From Bacteroidota bacterium (lineage in GTDB: Bacteria; Bacteroidota; Bacteroidia; Chitinophagales; Chitinophagaceae), in the NCBI GenBank assembly GCA_026391455.1, contig JAPLEH010000070.1, positions 1 to 64,000 on the forward strand: a stretch of 64,000 bases of DNA, given 5' to 3'. This document shows, one piece after another, positions 35,940-45,700 of this stretch (position 1 is the stretch's first letter; the number at the start of each line of letters is the position of its first letter). The notes under the pieces are model-generated. The model ran no database searches. It was given only the letters and a program-made list of their open reading frames with translations, and was not told the origin of the DNA. Made by a program: the position numbers and the translations under genes.

Positions 35940-36892
35940 CCGATCAGCGGGCTTTTGGTTGAACTCCTTCTTACATATTCACCCCAGGTAAGGTTGTCTG
36001 CGCCTTCTTTATTTTCCAATGCTTTTTCAATGGCATAATTGGCTGCCGTTTCCACTACCCATTCAAAATTCTCATCGCCCACACTGGCCCGGTCGGCATC
36101 TGGGGCGGGGTTGCAGAAGTCAATGGCATAAGGTACACCATCGCGAACTGCAAGCTCTACTGTATTAAAATCGTAACCAAGATATTTATTGATGCGGAGT
36201 ACGATATCGGTCATTTGCTGGAGGCGTTCAGCAGAGGGTTTAAAATCGGCCACATAACGAAGATGATGCGGGTTGCGGGGTTCATACGACATGATGCGCA
36301 CATATTTTCCGCCGATACAATAGCAGCGATAATATTCAGTGAATACAATCTCTTCCTGGAGCAGCATTACCAATTGGCCGGTTTCAGCATGTTTGGTAAA
36401 AAAGTCTTCGGCATCGGTAAGTTTATATACGTGTTTCCATCCACCACCGGCAAAAGGCTTCATGTATGCGGGAAAGCCTACATAGCTAAAGATCGAATCC
36501 CAATCAAGCGGGTAGGCCAGGTTGCTGAAGGAATCGGCGGATGTATCATCGGGCAGATCGCGGGAGGGGATGATAGCGGTTTTTGGCACCGGCACATCCA
36601 CTTTTGTCATCAGGCAGTTGTTGAAATATTTATCATCTGCGCTCCACCAGAAGGGGTTGTTGATAACGGCAGTACCGGTTACGGCCGCATTTTTGAGCCA
36701 GGTGCGGTAGAAGGGTACATCCTGGGATATACGGTCGATGATTACGGCGTAGCCACTGCCCACACCCTGCATCGCTTTGTCTATACGAACGGGTTCGGCA
36801 ACGATACCCGGCACATTTTTACTATTTACCCTGGCTACAAAAGCTTCCGGGAAAGAACGTTCTTTCCCATGGAGAATTCCGATTTTCTTCAT
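35936..36892 (-). CDS. ATP-grasp domain protein
   Basis: A 318-residue ATP-grasp enzyme. The N-terminal pre-ATP-grasp domain starts KKIGILHGKERSFPEAFV. The core has PAYMKPFAGGGWKHVYKL (lysine and glycine-rich loop), LLQEEIVFTEYYRCYCIGG, and NTVELAVRDGVPYAIDFCNPAPD with the metal-binding residues near the end. It probably makes an amide or ester bond through an acyl phosphate; substrates are unknown. It is first in the operon with Uma2 and GCS2 genes and divergent from an esterase gene 182 bases away. Confidence 0.82.
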   Translation of the reverse strand: MKKIGILHGKERSFPEAFVARVNSKNVPGIVAEPVRIDKAMQGVGSGYAVIIDRISQDVPFYRTWLKNAAVTGTAVINNPFWWSADDKYFNNCLMTKVDVPVPKTAIIPSRDLPDDTSADSFSNLAYPLDWDSIFSYVGFPAYMKPFAGGGWKHVYKLTDAEDFFTKHAETGQLVMLLQEEIVFTEYYRCYCIGGKYVRIMSYEPRNPHHLRYVADFKPSAERLQQMTDIVLRINKYLGYDFNTVELAVRDGVPYAIDFCNPAPDADRASVGDENFEWVVETAANYAIEKALENKEGADNLTWGEYVRRSSTKSPLIG

Positions 36893-37074
36893 AAACGTGG
36901 TTTAAATGTTGATTGAATGAGCGCCAATTCAGATGTAGTGGTTTACCCCGGACGGCTACCATCAAATTTATTTTTTCATCATCAAATTAACAAATTAACC
37001 GGACGTATTCTGCAATACACTCAAATAATACCCGTAAAAAGGATATTTATTATGAAATCGTTACTTTTGAAGCC

Positions 37075-37896
37075 ATGCAATTGGCGAAAGTACCCGGCAT
37101 TATGGTCGAACAGCACGTGATCGATTCCGTCTGTTTAGCAAGAGAAGTGAAAGTGGATTTCTATATTCCACAATCCGTAACTGATTTCTCACAATCGAGT
37201 TTGCTGCTGATTAATGACGGGCAGGATCTCGTCAAAATGGATTTTGCCGCCATTCTCGAAAAGTTTTACGAAGAAAATATCAATGCGGTTCCTCTGGTTT
37301 GCGTGGGCATGCATTGTGGCCCCGAACGAAAAATGGAATATGGCATTGCCGGCCAGCCCGATTACCTTGGCCGTGGTGCCCGGGCGGCGGACTATACCGA
37401 TTTTGTGGCGGATGAATTAATGCCCTTTATCCGAAAACAACTATCTGCCCCATCTTTCCGGGAAAAAGCGTTTGCTGGCTTCTCCCTCGGCGGTCTGATG
37501 GCCCTCGACATCGTTTGGAATTACCCCGCACATTTTACTAAAGTGGGAGTGTTTTCCGGTTCCCTTTGGTGGCGGAGTATCGATCAGGATGATGAAGCCT
37601 ATGACGATAACCTGCACCGCCTCATCCATCAGCAGATCCGCAATGGGCAGTATGCTCCCTGGCTCAAATTTTTCTTTCAGTGCGGCAATATGGACGAGAC
37701 CAATGACCGTAATAAGAACGGCATCATTGATTCGATCGATGACACGCTTGATCTCATTACAGAACTTACAGAAAAAGGATATGACCGGGATCGGGATATT
37801 AAATACCTCGAACTTGCCGACGGCAAACACGATGTACCTACCTGGGCCCGCTCTTTTCCTGCTTTCTTAAAATGGGGGTGGGGAAATAAAATCTGA
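37075..37896 (+). CDS. Putative esterase (alpha/beta hydrolase, esterase D type)
   Basis: A 273-residue cytoplasmic protein without a signal peptide. It has LLLINDGQDLVKMDF, PLVCVGMHCGPERKMEYGI, then the nucleophile elbow AGFSLGGLMAL, and YLELADGKHDVPTWARSFPAFLKWGW with the catalytic His in GKHD. This fits the PF00756 putative-esterase family. The frame is open for some distance upstream of the first ATG at 37075, so a non-ATG start nearer 37021 is possible. It is divergent from the ATP-grasp operon, and similar esterases are often neighbours of ATP-grasp/GCS2 pairs, so a shared pathway is likely but unproven. Confidence 0.82.
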   Translation: MQLAKVPGIMVEQHVIDSVCLAREVKVDFYIPQSVTDFSQSSLLLINDGQDLVKMDFAAILEKFYEENINAVPLVCVGMHCGPERKMEYGIAGQPDYLGRGARAADYTDFVADELMPFIRKQLSAPSFREKAFAGFSLGGLMALDIVWNYPAHFTKVGVFSGSLWWRSIDQDDEAYDDNLHRLIHQQIRNGQYAPWLKFFFQCGNMDETNDRNKNGIIDSIDDTLDLITELTEKGYDRDRDIKYLELADGKHDVPTWARSFPAFLKWGWGNKI

Positions 37897-37950
37897 TAGC
37901 TCTGTAATTATGCGCTTGTAAAATAAACTATCAACTGATACGTATAAAAA

Positions 37951-37977
37951 AACCGCTCACTTGGAGCGGTTTTTTTA
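37951..37977. terminator. Bidirectional terminator
   Basis: The stem ACCGCTC / GAGCGGT has an A-run on the left and seven T residues on the right, so it can end both the plus-strand esterase and the minus-strand TonB receptor transcripts. Confidence 0.85.
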
Positions 37978-38001
37978 TTATGTTCTTTTCAGCAGTTGGT
38001 A

Positions 38002-41000
38002 TTAGTTGAACAGATACCTTAAACCAAACTGCATGTAATAAGTAGAAGCAGTGCTTACGTTATCCCTGAAAGTACGGGTAATGATCTGACCTCTGTCGAG
38101 CGCCAGGTTGAATTCAGGTCTTACAGTACCACCGGGTACCAGGTTGGCCTGATTTCTTGGTACGAGGATCGCAGCGTTATTCACGGTTTTGATCTTACCC
38201 CATCCTGGGTTGATCAGGTTACCTATGTTGAATACATCCCAGCTAAACTGGATAGTGTTTTTGCTCTTACCTACATTGATGAACAGATCCTGCAGGATGC
38301 GCATATCCACCTGGTTTCTCCAGGGAATCTGAGCACCATTTCTTTCAGCATATTGTCCTTTGTGCGCTCTCAGGTATTTATCCTGCTCTACATAAGCAAA
38401 GAACAGGTCGCTTTGCATTTGAGGAGTGTATGTTACACCATTCACAGTTTGTGTCTGGAAAGTGATTTCCGATGCATTGCGGGGAATGTAGATCGGGTCT
38501 GCACTTGTACCATCTCTGTTGAAGTCTCCGCTGTAGAGATAAGTGAACCGGCCGCCGATAGCTCCTTCATAGAAGAAAGAGATATTGGTAGCAAGGTGCT
38601 TCAGGTATTCTTTACGGTAAGATAAAGAAGCGATTACCCTGTCAGGCACCACGTCTGAAGCGTAAGAAAGGTTTGGATTGTTAGCTCCGTTTACGGCGTT
38701 TACAAGGCTCCAGGTATTGAAAGGCTGGTCACCCTGTCCATCATACAAACGGTTGGCCATTGATTTGGTATAAGATACCATTGCAGCAAACCCTTTCTTG
38801 AATTGTTTTTCGATACGGGCAGTGATAGATGCATAGTGGCCTCTTTTTTCGTTGCCGGTATTGATCATATTGAAAGCGGTAGTTCCTACTGCACTGGGAA
38901 TCAGGATACCGTTACCGGCACTGATCAGTTTGTTGATAAATTTCTGTGCATTTGCATTGGGATAGATCAACCGGTTGTCAGGATAGCCATTCACATTGAG
39001 TGCTGAAGGAGCAGCCAGGTTGATATTCTTCGAATAGATTACATTGTAATCTCTGTTGTAAATAGCTTCCAGCGTACCGATCAGACCAAGGGGTAATTTA
39101 ACGTCGATGGCCAGACTGGTTTTCCAGGTTTGGGGCATTTTGAAGTTCTCGTCAAACACCGTAACAGTAGAAGGCATGGTTGTACCGGCCGCAGGAGGAG
39201 TGGCAGGTCTGTAGGTGCCAATATTGGGACTGAACACACCAGGTGTATTAGCAGTTCCGTTGAAGGACTGTGTGATCTGCAGCATACCGGAGTTTCCTGC
39301 CTGACCCACGATCCATACGAAAGGAACACGACCGGTGAAGATACCTGTACCACCACGGATCTGTAAAGAACGGTCTCCATAGAGATCCCAGTTAAATCCT
39401 ACGCGGGGGGAGAAGAGAATCTTTTGTGCAGGCAGTTTACCAGTATTTACTTTTTTGCCATCAGCAAAAGTGAGCGCTGATACGAGCGGGTTCTCTTTCA
39501 CCTCTTCTACACCGGGGTATGTTGACTGATCAGCTCTTAAACCAACGGTGAGTTTGAAACGCTTGGATACAGAAATTTCATCCTGTATAAATGCAGAATA
39601 CTGAGCGAATTTGAAACCAGGGAAAGCCTGAGAATAATCTTTTTTCAGTGAATAGGTATAAGCAAAGTCATTGGGTTTTACACCATTCACGAAATCAGCC
39701 CATGAGTTAAAGCGATAGTAGCTCGCACCCAGGGGTTGGAAACCGTTAATGGTTTTGGTGAAGTCTGCCTGAATACCCATGAGGATATTATGCTTACCAA
39801 AAGACATGGTCAGGTTATCCACAAAAGAGTAAATTTTCACATCTCTCAGGTTGCCGAAGGTAAATGGCTCATAACCGAAAGAGGTGAAGGGTGATCCATC
39901 CTTATATATATCAACAAAAGGAAACTCAGAGCTGTTGGAACTGCGTGGTTCGTTTTGGTTATTATAAGAAGCGCGGAAAGTATTGGAAATTCTGGAACTA
40001 AACGAAGTGTTCAATTCAGCAGCAATTGAATAGAAGTTATAATCCTGGAAATAGTTGGAATTCTGGAAATGCAATGAGTTCAAGGCAGTAGCCTCACTGC
40101 GGCCAGTACCAAAAGCAGGTGCGACAATACCAGTGCTTCCGAATGAAGTACTCAGAAATGCCGGGTCGCTGCTCTCCACCTGATTATAACGCAGGCTCAA
40201 TTTATTCTTAGGAGAAATATTCCAGTCCAGACGGGCCAGAATCTTTGTTTTATCACCTTCCAGGTCATATCCCTGATAAGCGCCGGTATTATAACCATAC
40301 TTACTCAACAGGAAAGAGCTGATATCATTCAGTTCAGTAGCTGTAGGTCTCGCAACGTTAGGCCCGCTACCGAAAGGTGAACCAGCCGTAGCAGCAATTT
40401 TTGTCTGACCGGGAGTGATTACTTTCTCTGATTCAAAATTGAAGAAGTAAAACAATTTATTCTTAATGATGGGTCCACCTACACGGAAACCATATTGGTT
40501 AAACTGTAATTTCTGCCTCGCGAAAGTTAATTTCTCCACTTTATCACCCTGCAGTTTTTCATTTCTCCAGTACGTGTACACGGAACCGGAAATCTGGTTT
40601 GTACCAGAACGGGTAACTGCATTCAGCGCACTACCGATGAAACCTGACTGGCGAACATCAAAGGGAGTGATATTAACAGAGATCTCTTCAAGGGCATCCA
40701 GTGAAATGGGAGAACCCTGAGCAGGTACGTTAGCACCAATACCGAAAGTGTTGTTGAAGTCAGAACCATCCACCGTGATATTATTCTGACGGGAGTTACC
40801 TCCACCTACTGCAGCACCATTGGCCTGAGGAGTAAGACGGGAAAGATCATTAATGCTCCGTGAAATACTGGGAAGCACCGTGATCTCTCTTTTACCCACA
40901 TTGGTAACGGCGCCGGTTCTGTTGGCATTCAGGATGTTGTTTTTCCGGGAAGTACCGGTAATAACAACTGTTTCCATCGTTCCTTCATTCTTGGAAAGAA

Positions 41001-41319
41001 CCGGAGTAAGCTGAAATGATTCAGCCAGTTGGAGGTAGACGTCCTCGATCTTCTCTGTCTTATAACCCACAAAGGTTATTTCGATCAGGTAAGGACCACC
41101 CACTCTCATATTTTGGATACTGAACACACCACCGGGACGTGTTACAGTAACATACTTAGTTCCGGATGGAACGTGAGTGGCTACAATGGTTGCGCCGGTC
41201 AAAGCTTCATCCGTAGTACTTTTAACCGTACCGCCAATGGCAGAGGTGGTTATCTGCGCAGAGAGGGAAGAGCCGACCAGAAAGGCTGTCAAAAACAGGA
41301 AGAGTATTCTCTTAAGCAT
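38002..41319 (-). CDS. Oar-like TonB-dependent outer membrane receptor
   Basis: A 1105-residue outer-membrane protein. Signal peptide MLKRILFLFLTAFLVGSSLSAQ, then a carboxypeptidase-regulatory-like domain (about 24-105; SAIGGTVKSTTDEALTGATIVA). The plug domain follows (about 115-240; TVDGSDFNNTFGIG), then a large barrel that ends YYMQFGLRYLFN with the terminal aromatics of outer-membrane insertion. It resembles Oar proteins of Bacteroidota and Myxococcus, which take part in export or uptake of large substrates; no SusD gene is adjacent, so a glycan-uptake SusCD role is unlikely. It is a single gene ending at a bidirectional terminator. Confidence 0.9.
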   Translation of the reverse strand: MLKRILFLFLTAFLVGSSLSAQITTSAIGGTVKSTTDEALTGATIVATHVPSGTKYVTVTRPGGVFSIQNMRVGGPYLIEITFVGYKTEKIEDVYLQLAESFQLTPVLSKNEGTMETVVITGTSRKNNILNANRTGAVTNVGKREITVLPSISRSINDLSRLTPQANGAAVGGGNSRQNNITVDGSDFNNTFGIGANVPAQGSPISLDALEEISVNITPFDVRQSGFIGSALNAVTRSGTNQISGSVYTYWRNEKLQGDKVEKLTFARQKLQFNQYGFRVGGPIIKNKLFYFFNFESEKVITPGQTKIAATAGSPFGSGPNVARPTATELNDISSFLLSKYGYNTGAYQGYDLEGDKTKILARLDWNISPKNKLSLRYNQVESSDPAFLSTSFGSTGIVAPAFGTGRSEATALNSLHFQNSNYFQDYNFYSIAAELNTSFSSRISNTFRASYNNQNEPRSSNSSEFPFVDIYKDGSPFTSFGYEPFTFGNLRDVKIYSFVDNLTMSFGKHNILMGIQADFTKTINGFQPLGASYYRFNSWADFVNGVKPNDFAYTYSLKKDYSQAFPGFKFAQYSAFIQDEISVSKRFKLTVGLRADQSTYPGVEEVKENPLVSALTFADGKKVNTGKLPAQKILFSPRVGFNWDLYGDRSLQIRGGTGIFTGRVPFVWIVGQAGNSGMLQITQSFNGTANTPGVFSPNIGTYRPATPPAAGTTMPSTVTVFDENFKMPQTWKTSLAIDVKLPLGLIGTLEAIYNRDYNVIYSKNINLAAPSALNVNGYPDNRLIYPNANAQKFINKLISAGNGILIPSAVGTTAFNMINTGNEKRGHYASITARIEKQFKKGFAAMVSYTKSMANRLYDGQGDQPFNTWSLVNAVNGANNPNLSYASDVVPDRVIASLSYRKEYLKHLATNISFFYEGAIGGRFTYLYSGDFNRDGTSADPIYIPRNASEITFQTQTVNGVTYTPQMQSDLFFAYVEQDKYLRAHKGQYAERNGAQIPWRNQVDMRILQDLFINVGKSKNTIQFSWDVFNIGNLINPGWGKIKTVNNAAILVPRNQANLVPGGTVRPEFNLALDRGQIITRTFRDNVSTASTYYMQFGLRYLFN

Positions 41320-41538
41320 ATTTATTAGTTTTCGGTTGCAAAGAAAGGGAATATTTCCAAATTAAATATATGCAAATATTAACATTCTTATATTGAAAAA
41401 TAGCACGTTATAAAGACAGGGGCAGAGCCGGTTTTGCTGCTCTGGGAACCAAATGGCCTTCTTATCCACATTTTAATCGTAAAACCACGCTCCGGGGCTG
41501 CTTTTGGCCCGAAAATGCCGTTTTGATACGCAATTAAG

Positions 41539-41546
41539 TACTTTTG
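41539..41546 (+). promoter_or_regulatory. Bacteroidota -7 promoter element of ribBA
   Basis: TACTTTTG matches TAnnTTTG and lies 16 bases before the ATG at 41563. No strong TTTG -33 box occurs at the expected spacing. No FMN riboswitch-like structure fits in the short leader. Confidence 0.4.
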
Positions 41547-41562
41547 CTCTAAAATACCCTCC

Positions 41563-42768
41563 ATGTTTGATTCCATAGAAAGTGCGATAGAAGACATAAA
41601 AAAAGGCAAATTGGTGGTGGTGGCAGACGACGAAGACCGTGAAAATGAAGGCGATTTTGTGACCGCCGCCCGAAATGCCACCCCGGAAGTTATCAATTTC
41701 ATGAGTAAATTCGGACGGGGCCTCATTTGTGCGGCACTTCCCGAAGACCGTTGCGACGAATTGGGGCTGGAACTTATGGTTAATAATAACACGGCCCTGC
41801 ACGAAACGGCCTTTACTGTGTCGGTGGATCTGCTCGGACATGGCTGTACTACCGGCATTTCCGCCGCCGACCGCTCCAAGACCATACAAGCCCTCATCAA
41901 TCCCTTTACCAATCCCGCCGACCTGGGACGCCCAGGACATATATTCCCTCTCCGGGCCAGGAAAGGTGGCGTATTAAGAAGGGCCGGACATACCGAAGCT
42001 GCGGTGGATCTGGCACGACTGGCCGGATTCGAATCCGGTGGAGTGCTGGTGGAAATAATGAATGAGGATGGCACCATGGCCCGCTTGCCCGATATGATCG
42101 AAGTAGCGAAAAAATTTGATTTTAAGATCATCTCCATCAAAGACCTGATCGAATACCGGATTAAAAGTGATTCGCTGGTAGAGGAAGTGGTACGGGTAGA
42201 TATGCCCACCCGGTATGGTAATTTCAAGCTGGTGGCGTTTCGCGAAAAGAATTCAAGTAATGAACACCTCGCCATGATCAAAGGGGAATGGGAAAAAGAT
42301 GAACCAGTATTGACCCGCGTTCACTCGTCCTGCTTCACCGGCGATATTCTGGGCTCACTCCGTTGCGATTGCGGTGACCAGTTGCACAAAGCCATGGAAA
42401 TGGTGGAAGCAGAAGGGAAGGGCGCTATCTTATATATGAACCAGGAAGGCCGGGGTATCGGATTATTGAATAAGCTGAAGGCTTATCAACTGCAGGAACA
42501 GGGAATGGATACCGTGGAAGCCAATCTGCATCTCGGATTTCAAATGGATCAGCGCGATTACGGCATCGGTGCACAAATGCTGCGGCAACTTGGTGTCACC
42601 AAATTAAAACTCATGACCAACAATCCGCGCAAAAGAGTAGGTCTGGTGGGATATGGCCTGGAGATCGTGGAGAATATTCCGATTCGTATTCATGCTAATC
42701 CGCACAATAAAAAATACCTTGAAACCAAGCGGGATAAAATGGGACATGATATCCTGGAAGATAAATAA
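41563..42768 (+). CDS. ribBA: Bifunctional DHBP synthase / GTP cyclohydrolase II
   Basis: A 401-residue cytoplasmic enzyme of riboflavin biosynthesis. The N-terminal half makes 3,4-dihydroxy-2-butanone 4-phosphate from ribulose 5-phosphate ([53 protein letters not shown]). The C-terminal half opens the imidazole ring of GTP. Its zinc cysteines are Cys257, Cys268 and Cys270 ([17 protein letters not shown]), matching the spacing of E. coli RibA, and [12 protein letters not shown] and [10 protein letters not shown] are also conserved. The length is typical. It is divergent from the TonB receptor and convergent with TamB, with 3 bases between stops. Confidence 0.97.
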   Translation: MFDSIESAIEDIKKGKLVVVADDEDRENEGDFVTAARNATPEVINFMSKFGRGLICAALPEDRCDELGLELMVNNNTALHETAFTVSVDLLGHGCTTGISAADRSKTIQALINPFTNPADLGRPGHIFPLRARKGGVLRRAGHTEAAVDLARLAGFESGGVLVEIMNEDGTMARLPDMIEVAKKFDFKIISIKDLIEYRIKSDSLVEEVVRVDMPTRYGNFKLVAFREKNSSNEHLAMIKGEWEKDEPVLTRVHSSCFTGDILGSLRCDCGDQLHKAMEMVEAEGKGAILYMNQEGRGIGLLNKLKAYQLQEQGMDTVEANLHLGFQMDQRDYGIGAQMLRQLGVTKLKLMTNNPRKRVGLVGYGLEIVENIPIRIHANPHNKKYLETKRDKMGHDILEDK

Positions 42769-42771
42769 ATC

Positions 42772-45700
42772 TTATTCCTTTTCTTTTTTAGGAGCTTCGA
42801 TCGGGTCTGCCTCTTTAGCTTCGGAAGGAGCGGGGGGAGCTGTCTTAGGCTTTTTCTTTCTTTTGAAAAAATCGGATAAGCGGTCAAAGTCTTTGCGGTA
42901 AGAAACGTTGCCGCCAATGCGGTTGGCCTTGCCTGAACCACCGGTACCCGTACTCAGGAAGTCTGCATTCTCCCGGTAGAAGAAGGAGAAACGCATCGAG
43001 CCGCTTTCATTGATCAGCCATTCCATCGTAACATCTTTCAGGAACAGAAAATTCTGCCGCGTAGCATTTTGCTGTAATGCCGCATCAAATCCACCACCGG
43101 CGGTAATGATGAATCGTTTATTGAAAAATGAACGACCAATAGAAAAGTTAACATTACTGCCCAGATTCAGGGCCGTTTTATTCGATTGGTCAATCAGCCC
43201 CCGGTCATAGAAAGAAGTATTGAGACTGATATTATATTTATCATTCTTCAGCAGGTTTCCCAATATCTTATTGATTTGATCGCTGATCACATTCAGGAAT
43301 ATACCGGATATTGTACCCACACCAATACCGGTGGTGGAAACGGTACCCCCCAGTTCGCTAGGCGCAAAACTGTTGAATACAATCAGGTAGGTTACCTGCC
43401 TGTTTAATTCATTCGTGTTCTTTTGCATTTGCTGTAGTACCAGTGCCAGTTCGGGATCTGTTACAGCTACACTGGTATTCGGAAAGTCGAGTGAAAAGGT
43501 AATATCTGGGTTGAATAATTTATCTGTGAGTTTAGCCACCACATATACTTCTCCCCGGGCACCGGAAAGACCCTGATTGGTGGACAATAAGTTGGCAAGC
43601 GGTGCAAAGCTCACATTCTCTGCTTTGTATTGCGCTTCAAATTTGATCGTGGCGTTGATGGGATCGCCATTCCAGATAATATAATTTTCCGCACCCTTTC
43701 TTAACTCAAATGGTTTTTTAAAGAATGACTGAAACGTGAACAGGTAGTTTCCTTCTGCAATATCAAAACGACCTCTCAGAGAAAGCGGTTCAGAAGTGCC
43801 TGAACGGATATTCAGGTTGCCCGCACCACGTCCTTTAATGATATCACCGGTCAGCTCATCCAGTATCACACTTACATTCACCAATGGGTTGGCCGTTACA
43901 TCCACGTCATAGGTAATTTTGGTGGCATTCTTTTTCACATCGCTGTCATTCATCTCCCGTCCATACTTTCTTTCCACGAGAAAGTCTGCAATACCCGATT
44001 CGCGGCTTACTGCAGAAGGCAGTGTGATATAGCTGCTGTCTTTGGTGGAGGCAAAGGCATCGATCTTCATATACATGTCCGATTGCTGACCTGCCAGTGA
44101 AAGGGAACCTGTGCCTTTTACATTGCCAAAGAATTGCTTATTATCCTTAGCAGTAGTATTCAGTAACTGAACGGGTTTATTATTGTTGTCACCTCTGGTG
44201 TTTGGTTTTTGCGTGGAAATATCAAGGGCATAGAACATATTCTTAAACGCTTCATGCTCGATGAATCCGCTGAGATATATAGGGTTTTTTGTAATGGTAT
44301 CTTTCAGCACAATACCATCCAGGTTAATCTCAGTGGGTTTCAGTTCTATGTCTGTATCCTGTATTTTATAAAAACACTGGGTGAATAATATTTTCAGTCC
44401 GGCATCTTTTAAGCGTCCTTTTCCCGACACAGTGAGATGGTCAAAAGCTCCGTCGAGATTGATATTACCTGTAAGGTATCCCTGAATATCTGTAAATAAA
44501 TTTCCCAGGAAACGTTCGAGTACATTTATTTCGAACTCTTTGGCCTTGATAGCAATATTATTTTGTTTGGCTTTTTCCGGATCGCCAACAAAAATACGTC
44601 CGTCAAATTCCAGTGCATGTTCCTGGTTTACCGTGTTGCCATTGAAACGTAGCAGATCCGTTTTTTTATCATAATATACCCGGGCTACCACTTCTCCCAA
44701 TGAATCATTATCCAATTGCAGGTATTCGGTTTTAATGTCATCAGACTTTACCACGAGATCACCGGTGGGGTCCTGTACCAATACCGAACCGCTGAGCAAT
44801 CCTTCCAGCCTGTTTTTGGGAAGAAAATAGGGGCCAAAATCTCCCAGGTTGATCTTGGTGAGTTCTATTTTCAGGTCATTGCGGTTGTTGGCACCGGGTT
44901 GTGTACGCATCACGATCTTCTGATCTCCTTCACTCAATACCAGCTTTCCACTGGCAGGTGTATTGGATCGGAATACCAATTCACCCGTCTCATCTATGCT
45001 CCAGCTTTTGCCATTGATCGTAAAATTGGAACGGTCGAATTCAATCTTCACTCCATCGTTATAGGTGAGTACCAGTGCATGCAAATCGGCCCTCTCCACT
45101 TTTTGGTTGGCACCGGTGAGTATAGAAACGAAAGAAGAGTCATTGGCTGCTTTTAACCGAAATGTGGCAGAAGGTATATTCAGGCTGTCATTGATGCGGA
45201 TATTCAACGTATTCCCGGTCAGCACCAGGCTGTCGCTGTTGCCATTTGCCTGCAGTTTTACTTCATCAAAATTATATTTACGATATTGAAAACGGGGAAC
45301 ATAAATATTAGCTGTAAAACGGTTTTCTGCCGTATTCATACTTCCTTCCAGGTGGCTGTACCCAAGTCCGGCCAGGCTCGAGTCCACCAGCAGGAGGTAG
45401 GGGTCCGCATCATACGTGGTAATATCAAATTTAATCTGTTGACCTACCGGTATCCTCGCGGGTGCCTTTACGTAAGCGGGATAGTAACGGTTTAAGAAAT
45501 AGGTGAATGCATCGGGTAACTCACGAAGATTAAATTCTCCCTCCACCGTTGCTTTGAATTCATTGGAACGTGCCGTTAGTGTTTTCACTCCATTCAGGTA
45601 GGTGGAACTGATGACCAGTGAATCGAAAGGGAGCGGGGTACCATTGTGGCTGATACCTGCTTCTGATATACGGGCATTGCCCAGAAAATTATCGAGTGAA

